From positions 4,340,001-4,404,000 of the forward strand of contig NZ_JACCBP010000001.1 in NCBI RefSeq assembly GCF_013408655.1: DNA of 64,000 nucleotides, in the 5' to 3' direction. The DNA comes from Pigmentiphaga litoralis (GTDB lineage: Bacteria > Pseudomonadota > Gammaproteobacteria > Burkholderiales > Burkholderiaceae_B). Made by a program: the position numbers and the translations under genes. How positions within the stretch are numbered: position 1 is the first letter of the stretch; each line of letters begins with the position of its first letter. This document shows positions 58,401 to 64,000 of this stretch, piece by piece. The notes below the pieces were generated by a model, which ran no database searches, was not told where the DNA came from, and worked only from the letters and a program-made list of their open reading frames with translations.

Positions 58401-60769
58401 AAGGTAAGGTGGAACGGGGTCGGTTGTTCTACGGTTTCCGTCAGGTAGCGATTTAGCCACTTATCAACACCGGAGAGAACGATATTGATTTCTGCGATAT
58501 TTGTGAACAGAAGACTGAGCTGGTCGTGCGAATGACTATGTAAGGATTGATAAGCGCGAATCAAATCTTCATAAATTCGTGCTCTGCCGGATGGTTGCAG
58601 CTTCTGGCTAAGATCATCATCATCGAACGTCTCTTGCCGCATCAAACTCTGCGACGCCACGGGTAAGGCTCCGCGATCAGCAATACCGATCAAGTGGGTC
58701 AGTCCGAACGCTTGTGATGCCGTCGTCAACGACAGGTTGGGGTCTGCGACTAGCGCTGCGATAGGGCGGCGCAATTCGGCAAGCTCCACCAATCGCTGCC
58801 AGCGATGCTCAGAGGTAGTAGCGTTGCCGTTGCTGAAGAGTTCTGCTACTACTTCACTAAAACCATCCCTAAGGAACACGGCCCGTGCGCTGGAAAGCTC
58901 GAGTACAAACGGCGACACTGGAAGTGCCACGGCCGCGCTCAGAAAGGGCTGGGTTGGTGTGTCCGTGCTCCGTACAGCCAAGAAGGCGCGATATAGGCAG
59001 GGCAAGACATACTCCGCCCCAGCTTGACGCTCAATCACCTGACGCACGACCTGAGAATACGCCGTTATGACGAGATGAATCTTCGAGTTGGCCGCATAGA
59101 ACCCGTCGTCAAGAATTGCCTCTAAGTGCTCTTTGTAGCGACTGGTCAGTGCCGTACAGCTCGAGATCAGCCCCGCAAAGTGCGGATGCCTGGCGACGTC
59201 GTCAAACACGTTCGCAACTCGGAACTCGTTTATCCCAAGCATCAAAAGGCGATGGGCGTCTTGTTCATCAATTGCCGAGAACAACTCATCAAAGCCACCG
59301 ATCCGAAAGGCAGGCAAGCGCGGTGCCGGCAACGCAGACAACGAACGCAATGCGAGCTCAGCCAGGACTAAACGTATGCGCTCAGGGTGGGAGGTCGGAA
59401 TCGGCCACACATATTGCTGTTCGAACGGATCGACGTCCATACTCGAATTGATCTCGACGGTGAACGAGATCTTTGCCATAGCCTTGGCATTGCGAACGAC
59501 AGGCTCGTCGAGGCCTTCAAGCGTCACTGGGATCTCTTGTTGCGCCTCGGGTAAATTCAGCCTTTCAGGGATGACCGCACCGACAATGCCATTCAGGAGT
59601 CGGTTTAGATCGCGCTCGGGATCGTGAACATCGGCTTCGTAAAGATTTATTCTTATTTTGATGTTGTCAAGGTGTTCCGCCTGATTGCCGTAACTATCGA
59701 ACCATCGTTGGATCGTAAGCTTAATCGCCTGTAAAAAAACGACGTCGCTATAGCCCTTTAATGTGGCCGTTTTGGGCTCCGCCTTGCCCTCCTTTTTCAC
59801 GCGTTTTTGAAGCAGTGTCAGCAAAGGGCGAGCGTCAGACTGGCGCAGACGAGTAAGAGCATCCTTATTGTTATCGAGTACGAAAGTACGTACGTCAGCT
59901 AGATATTCGGCCGCCGTATCGTACGGTAGTTGCCCTTCGATTACAGGATCGGGAAGCGCGAATGGTGGTATGGCGTCATCGCCCGTTTCCGCTGCTGCTA
60001 ACTTTCCTAACGTCTTGTCCCGCTCTGCTTTGGACGCGAACATCGTGTGCATTGCAAATCGATGTCCCAGGTCAATAAAGCCATGGACTTTTGCCGAGTT
60101 GCGACCTATCGGCACGTTTAGCAACGGCAGTGCCCCCCAGCTCGCCAAACTTGCATAACATTCGGCGACAACGTCGCGTAAATTGTCGGGGCGACGAGCT
60201 AATATGTCTTGGAAAAAGTTGGCGACGCGCAATAGGCGGCCCGCATTAAATTTTTCAACAGTATCCAAAAATCCCACTAGGGCATCGATGGCTGACGTGT
60301 TTTGGTCACAAAGATGCTCAGCAATACGTTCCACCCAAATGCGGTAGCGCTGCTCTAGGACGCGGCGCCATAATAAGTCTTCGCCGACAAGGTGAAAATC
60401 TTTCAAGCTTCCTTTATCAGATGCGTGGTCAAAACCAAAGAAGACGCAGTGCCCCTTGTTACGAAAGGTTGTCAACTGGTCGTCCATATCGACCCAGTTT
60501 TCTTGAATAATATTCGCTTGTACTAAGGCTGCTTTTTCTGCTGCGCTCCAGCTTTGCCAGAGACCTTTTGATATTTTTAAAGTTTTTTCTGTACCGGGAA
60601 ACTGAGTGAGGAAAAAATCGTCAACTCGTTTGAAAACGGCCAGAGTCTCAGCTAACGGCAAGCTCTGTACAACAAGCGTAACTTTATTCGAGTGGCCTGT
60701 GTCTGCGTCCAGCACGTCGGTACACTTGCCAATGAGGTAGTGCGATAATTCATCGACGAACAAATTCAC
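55475..60769 (-). CDS. dptH: DNA phosphorothioation-dependent restriction protein DptH
   Basis: A 1764-residue protein starting with GTG 60769 that overlaps the dptG stop (GTGA). The C-terminal third is a HerA/FtsK-like (DUF87-type) ATPase: Walker A GGSGSGKT at 1431-1438, IDYTDGF strand, Walker B PLPVVLDEVQN with Asp1643/Glu1644, sensor ILATQT at 1671-1676 and a late KGECWAIG. The first ~1400 residues are a large helical/beta region with no motif I recognise. Size, architecture and position after DptF and DptG match DptH, which with them degrades or damages DNA lacking phosphorothioate marks. Confidence 0.82.
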   Translation of the reverse strand: MNLFVDELSHYLIGKCTDVLDADTGHSNKVTLVVQSLPLAETLAVFKRVDDFFLTQFPGTEKTLKISKGLWQSWSAAEKAALVQANIIQENWVDMDDQLTTFRNKGHCVFFGFDHASDKGSLKDFHLVGEDLLWRRVLEQRYRIWVERIAEHLCDQNTSAIDALVGFLDTVEKFNAGRLLRVANFFQDILARRPDNLRDVVAECYASLASWGALPLLNVPIGRNSAKVHGFIDLGHRFAMHTMFASKAERDKTLGKLAAAETGDDAIPPFALPDPVIEGQLPYDTAAEYLADVRTFVLDNNKDALTRLRQSDARPLLTLLQKRVKKEGKAEPKTATLKGYSDVVFLQAIKLTIQRWFDSYGNQAEHLDNIKIRINLYEADVHDPERDLNRLLNGIVGAVIPERLNLPEAQQEIPVTLEGLDEPVVRNAKAMAKISFTVEINSSMDVDPFEQQYVWPIPTSHPERIRLVLAELALRSLSALPAPRLPAFRIGGFDELFSAIDEQDAHRLLMLGINEFRVANVFDDVARHPHFAGLISSCTALTSRYKEHLEAILDDGFYAANSKIHLVITAYSQVVRQVIERQAGAEYVLPCLYRAFLAVRSTDTPTQPFLSAAVALPVSPFVLELSSARAVFLRDGFSEVVAELFSNGNATTSEHRWQRLVELAELRRPIAALVADPNLSLTTASQAFGLTHLIGIADRGALPVASQSLMRQETFDDDDLSQKLQPSGRARIYEDLIRAYQSLHSHSHDQLSLLFTNIAEINIVLSGVDKWLNRYLTETVEQPTPFHLTLKVITTGVATTTAVNMLVAWKNAWTEGGFSKQRQCSIHIGHRHATKPAELEEILLVEQDLRFDLGVIAHFLDDKHDGDQLEPVEPFDAVASSVLRQFPLAEYPRPVRQLSAQSQRQMSISNRRVQMASAHTEIAARLKISFTATSTEHEVVTQIDFTPWKKTVELLHRKAVWVSCVDRHVDNNLLAAATIGSINQDRRIVGFSCGLGNYGELNKTISTEVSDFATLTKAIAKRLRQHLQALSIEQANLAAHNVINAACEIPGLSLVRAIGRDEYIRDVVGYSLISRQLGRDPTTILQALLPLDSFRHWFRDREDPNIPDLLFLSAKVLDGRLSIDATVIESKFAYESVGHAETAFAQASSGIRQLVRIFAPQGAPIRTIVFERKYWWAQLHRALSSRAVVMLAQDEYRALCGALDRLSEGDFTIAWRAVASTFWTSKATVPTLEAQSFMGPVDVSMDLPLPNGFGVYQLQYGTEDVIRLLTEQTPAPFAIPGTPLVLSSAERPAKKVPTAQLSAMEIGPIPAIGAEPSIVAQPTAAEIPDLRATLSTEQQSSSFRKVHSARPMDMPVCTVAVETPLIQASTTQQPFVAPPLPDHASSYASVSGATPVTSICRLLIGTDSRGQNVHWEYGDAELENRHLLIFGGSGSGKTYAIQCLLLEMIKQRQHAAIIDYTDGFLPSKLDQTFVDRAQPQTHVLVQKPFPINPFQRLEREEPGIGHLQEQSHNVASRVADVFASVYTIGEVQRAALARHIEQGLSANIQFGLEDLLGALESDSSAPATLSVKIAEFVKQRPFSLDEGSGWKQIFRGELPAHILQLVNISKDMQRLITEFALWDFFAYASRNGSKDSPLPVVLDEVQNLDHRSDRAIDKLLREGRKFGVSMILATQTISQFDKEQRSRLFQCTEKLFFKPVDTELKEFAQILAELSTSRSRDEWITELSKLAKGECWAIGPHRIIDGKPMRREPVKVKITSLNAR

Positions 60770-62400
60770 TTTTTCGCCTCGTAGGGATTAAGTACAAGCG
60801 CTACGGCATCCGAAAGCGGGATCAGGTAACCACCACGACGCAACTCTTCTTCAAACCAGGAAGAATCGATACCGAAGGCGTCTGATGCGTGTTGCGTCCG
60901 AGAGCTTGCTAACGCGAGCTGTATCAGGTCCTGATTAATAGCTAAACCGAAATGGGCGTAGGCTCGCTCGTAGAACTTGTCGAGTTGGATTCTTGTTCCT
61001 GGTGGCACCAACGCAGCAACCAGCAAACGCACCATGGGTGGCGGCAACGTAATACGCATCCCGGAGCCGTTCCGAGGGACAATAACGCCGACTTGCTTGC
61101 CGATCTTGCGAAACAAACGCAGCACGTTGTCATCGCCGCGGTTCAGCCAGCCTTCGCGCGTGGCGGCTACTTCCCCTTCAACGCCAGTGTCGTAGTCATC
61201 AAAAGCGCGAAGCGATTCGTAAAGCAAATTTTCGATTTCAGCATAGGCATTGACCGCGATCTTCTTTGTATTATCACCAGCTTGGTCGCCTGACGGACTC
61301 ACAATCCAAGCGTAGTTTCCAACGAATGGTTTGGTACCCGAAGAACCTGTAACGCGTGCGCTTTGGAAGCACAAGGTTCGCATAACGTGCAGGACGCAGA
61401 GATCCTTCAGCAGTGAAATTTTTTGCAAACCGCTGCGTTGTGCACTACAGATGTTATCGATCTCCCAGCCAAATAAGGATGCTTCCGTCGCCGTTTCAAT
61501 GGGCACCCACCCTAGGGCCGCTGGCAATCTCTTACCTTCACTTGTTATGCCGGCGGCGGCAAACGTCTGATCTACAAATTCCCCAAGTGGTCCGATTGCT
61601 TGTTCGCTCTCACGCAATACTTGCTGAAGGCCCGATTGCAGTCTCCCGCGCAAAGTCTCGAGATCTGCAATACTGCGTAAGTGGGTGTAGCAAGCTGCAC
61701 CTTCGCCGAATGAAAACAAGGTGTGTAGCCCCCCCAGACCCTCTTGAGTGTTGAACAGACTGGCGAGTTGCAAGTAAAGTAGCTCTCCGCCGCGGGCCAT
61801 GAAACTATGTGCGCTGGTGTCGAAATAGTGGCCATCGACCGCTTCATCCCAGGTCAAACCGGGGGTCTTCGCAGCACCTTTAGTGCCACCATGTTTCCAA
61901 AGGGTTTCACGCGCCAATAATGTTTCGGAGGCCGGCAAGAAAGTATGCGCAGTCCACGTGCGATCACCGGCCACGCCAACGAATCCGGAAAATACGCCTT
62001 GTATTAGTCGGACAGCGTCATTGCCGCTAATTTTCGATCCGGAATTGATGCGCTGCTCTAGCTCTTCAATGCCCACTTTGAAGGAATTGATATGACTCTG
62101 GTGGCGAGTTTCAAGCTTGGATGCACCCAGGAAAGAAAATAATTTGAGTGCAAGGCGACAGCGCGGGTGGTAGGACAGCTTGCTGGGCGCAGATCCATAC
62201 AAGGGAAACGCGTACGCATTCCCTTCGTTGTCATCTTTCGGGGCGGCAAAGACCAACAGAAATTCAGCTAGGTATTCAACCGGTGTTTGGTCCCGATGAA
62301 ATCGACGGCCAAAAACTTGAATGGCTGGGTTATCGTCCTCTATGGAGACCGATTTAATTCGTGACTTTGCCGAGAGACTAGAATTTGGGAATCGCGGCAT
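60766..62400 (-). CDS. dptG: DNA phosphorothioation-dependent restriction protein DptG
   Basis: A 544-residue protein of the DptG type, opening MPRFPNSSLSAKSRIKSVSI with no enzymatic motif; AAALVPPGTRIQLDKFYERA and a C-terminal WFEEELRRGGYLIPLSDAV are the more conserved-looking parts. It starts 2 nt after the dptF stop and ends inside the dptH start codon region. DptG bridges DptF and DptH in the restriction complex; the identification relies on gene order, length and overall pattern. Confidence 0.75.
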   Translation of the reverse strand: MPRFPNSSLSAKSRIKSVSIEDDNPAIQVFGRRFHRDQTPVEYLAEFLLVFAAPKDDNEGNAYAFPLYGSAPSKLSYHPRCRLALKLFSFLGASKLETRHQSHINSFKVGIEELEQRINSGSKISGNDAVRLIQGVFSGFVGVAGDRTWTAHTFLPASETLLARETLWKHGGTKGAAKTPGLTWDEAVDGHYFDTSAHSFMARGGELLYLQLASLFNTQEGLGGLHTLFSFGEGAACYTHLRSIADLETLRGRLQSGLQQVLRESEQAIGPLGEFVDQTFAAAGITSEGKRLPAALGWVPIETATEASLFGWEIDNICSAQRSGLQKISLLKDLCVLHVMRTLCFQSARVTGSSGTKPFVGNYAWIVSPSGDQAGDNTKKIAVNAYAEIENLLYESLRAFDDYDTGVEGEVAATREGWLNRGDDNVLRLFRKIGKQVGVIVPRNGSGMRITLPPPMVRLLVAALVPPGTRIQLDKFYERAYAHFGLAINQDLIQLALASSRTQHASDAFGIDSSWFEEELRRGGYLIPLSDAVALVLNPYEAKK

Positions 62401-62402
62401 GC

Positions 62403-64000
62403 TTAATAAATTTCCATTGTAGATTTATCAATCGCTACGCGATATACATTTTGCTCGCCGGTTATACTAATACTTAGTAGACGAAGGTCATCTTCCGGAA
62501 GCCGTTTGCAAGCGACGAGCTGAGAACAAAACAGGTCAAGTTGATTAATATGGATCGGATCGAGGTCTTGCCCGAAGTCGCCTGTGCTGCGATGGCTTAC
62601 GAAGTCGAGTAAGGGCAAGGGCAGTTTCATAAAGACTGCGCCGTTGGCAGGAGAATATACTAGGCGCGGCATTTTTTCTGAATCGTTGAACTCCATACGG
62701 AAATCGTTTTCATCGTATTCACCAATGACAACTTGAACCGGTTGCGTAGTCTCCATGTCGTCTCGGCGAAGCGTGATATATAGCTTGTCCTTGATGCTGG
62801 CGGTGCGTACGGCGCCAATGCAATGTTCGCTTAGCACCGACAGTATTTGACGAACCAATGCCCGGCGCTCGCTAATGGACGTATGCTGGAACCCGCTAAC
62901 ATGCCATTTCTCCCAAGCTTCTAAAACAGGCGAACCGCTGAAATCTTGAGTGAAACTTTCCCACCATCGACTATCCAACCGGGTACCAAACATGAAGGCT
63001 AGACGGCGAATCGCACTACGAGCCGTTCCGCCATGAATCCCATCGGCCGATTTGCTTTGCCAATACAGAAGTGGAGGGTGCACTACCTCAGGAACCGGTG
63101 CGAAGCTGTTTAATGGTTCATGTTGAAGCTTGAGCTCAACAGCCGGACGGGTGCGTTCCGAGGTGACATGGGCATTTAGTTGCTCGACGCAATACAGGCT
63201 ACTAGTCTGCAAACTGCGTTGGCGATCCGAGAACCCAAAAAAGAGTTCGCTGAACAGATGTTGTCGTAAAGTAGGGTCGACACCGTGTTGGTCAATCTTG
63301 TCTGCCACCTCTGCGCATCCTGCTCCGCCTGTGATGCTGTACGCAAGGTGGGCCGTCATTTGCCGCATCGTCAACCGTCGCTCATAGGCGGTCAGCAGAC
63401 GATACATGGATGACACACGCTGTTTCAGTTGCGGCGCCTGTTGAATCGCGCACACGTTTTTGCGGATGGGGCATACGCTTTGCAAGCAGCAGGCGTCACA
63501 TTCCTGCCAAGATGAATGGTTCGAAATCTTCGTTAACACGTTGACTGCGGTCTCGACATTATCGAGTTTGCTCAAGTTCGCAATATAAATCGGCTTCTCG
63601 AAATTGCTGATGCAATGGGCCGAGTCATTGAGCGTGCCGACGATAGGCCGGTCGAGCAGGTTCAACACTTCTTGCTCAATTTCCTCGTTGGCATTTCGCA
63701 TCCTGCTCAAGGTATTGAGGAGGGGGCCTGTATTGCTAACTATCAGCCAACTACCACTGCCGGCAACTGACGCTTCCTTGAATTTAGCGAGACGCTCGTC
63801 GGCGGTGTGCTCGCTCATGTCCTTTAAAATTGAGACGCGCAGGCCGTCGATGTTTTCGACTTCGTACGGCTTCGGCGGGCTTGAAAGCGTTTCTTCCGAC
63901 GTCATGCGACGCAGTTGCTTAAGCACCTCTAGTGCTACGGTCGACTTACCATCGCCAGCGTGGCCTGAAAGGACAATGACGACCTCTTTGCCACTGGTGA
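62403..64000 (-). CDS. dptF: DNA phosphorothioation-dependent restriction protein DptF (5' end beyond window)
   Basis: An incomplete frame of at least 531 residues. The Walker A motif GHAGDGKST (63965-63939) lies right at the window edge and upstream residues are missing. A GTG at 63926 is after the P-loop and cannot be the true start. A cysteine cluster, ECDACCLQSVCPIRKNVC (C-x2-C-C-x4-C-x6-C, coded around 63450-63505), could bind metal or an Fe-S cluster. The C-terminal half is a mixed fold without known motifs. DptF is the P-loop component of the DptFGH restriction module. First gene of this minus-strand operon within view. Confidence 0.78.
   Translation of the reverse strand, partial: TSGKEVVIVLSGHAGDGKSTVALEVLKQLRRMTSEETLSSPPKPYEVENIDGLRVSILKDMSEHTADERLAKFKEASVAGSGSWLIVSNTGPLLNTLSRMRNANEEIEQEVLNLLDRPIVGTLNDSAHCISNFEKPIYIANLSKLDNVETAVNVLTKISNHSSWQECDACCLQSVCPIRKNVCAIQQAPQLKQRVSSMYRLLTAYERRLTMRQMTAHLAYSITGGAGCAEVADKIDQHGVDPTLRQHLFSELFFGFSDRQRSLQTSSLYCVEQLNAHVTSERTRPAVELKLQHEPLNSFAPVPEVVHPPLLYWQSKSADGIHGGTARSAIRRLAFMFGTRLDSRWWESFTQDFSGSPVLEAWEKWHVSGFQHTSISERRALVRQILSVLSEHCIGAVRTASIKDKLYITLRRDDMETTQPVQVVIGEYDENDFRMEFNDSEKMPRLVYSPANGAVFMKLPLPLLDFVSHRSTGDFGQDLDPIHINQLDLFCSQLVACKRLPEDDLRLLSISITGEQNVYRVAIDKSTMEIY

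Noticed and set aside
49839-64000. BREX system
   Set aside because: The giant ATPase is BrxC/PglY-like, but no PglX methylase, PglZ phosphatase, BrxA/B or BrxL gene is present, and the other genes match the phosphorothioation restriction set.

Overview
The window looks like chromosome from a high-GC betaproteobacterium of the order Burkholderiales, most likely family Alcaligenaceae (Bordetella/Achromobacter relatives). Three things support this: the lolB-ispE-tRNA-Gln-prs-rplY-pth run, the gatCAB / mreBCD-mrdA-rodA divergent pair, and a Bug-family (tripartite tricarboxylate) periplasmic receptor. No rRNA, CRISPR array, transposase or integrase was seen.

Layout. 1-6.6 kb: a divergent locus for orotate or a related pyrimidine. 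An orotate phosphoribosyltransferase paralogue and an XRE regulator face an MFS transporter, a PyrK-like and a PyrD-like dihydroorotate dehydrogenase pair, and an M20 carbamoyl-amino-acid hydrolase. 6.6-9.1 kb: an orphan HigA-type protein, exonuclease III and the housekeeping pyrE. 9.1-12.1 kb: a Bug receptor and an RraA/LigK-like gene, divergent from an IclR regulator across a perfect 25-bp palindrome. 12.2-22.1 kb: housekeeping blocks gatB-gatA-gatC and mreB-mreC-mreD-mrdA-rodA. 22.2-32.2 kb: an aromatic/heteroaromatic catabolic region with an esterase, a NitT/TauT-type ABC transporter, a TrzN-like amidohydrolase, an IclR regulator, both subunits of a 2-aminophenol 1,6-dioxygenase-type enzyme, and ligJ divergent from a LysR regulator. 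32.3-41.1 kb: repair and housekeeping genes (mutY, mutM, a TPR protein, lolB, ispE, tRNA-Gln, prs, rplY, pth). 41.1-48.5 kb: an accessory block between pth and ychF (CPBP protease, an SDR lacking the usual catalytic residues, an AraC regulator, a Trp/Tyr-type ABC transporter, a porin).

49.8-64.0 kb: a compositionally distinct (visibly lower GC) defence island, all on the minus strand and reading as one tight operon. In transcription order it holds DptF (5' end beyond the window), DptG and DptH, the restriction module that goes with DNA phosphorothioation, followed by a DUF4007-type protein and a 1500-residue P-loop ATPase of BrxC/PglY-like style. The dndBCDE modification genes are not in the window and are expected beyond position 64000. 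The fusion of the classical DptFGH module with the DUF4007-plus-giant-ATPase pair in one operon is the most interesting feature.

A second theme is a set of short tandem duplications (12-16 bp) at gene ends and in signal or leader segments through the first 43 kb. None was noticed in the defence island.
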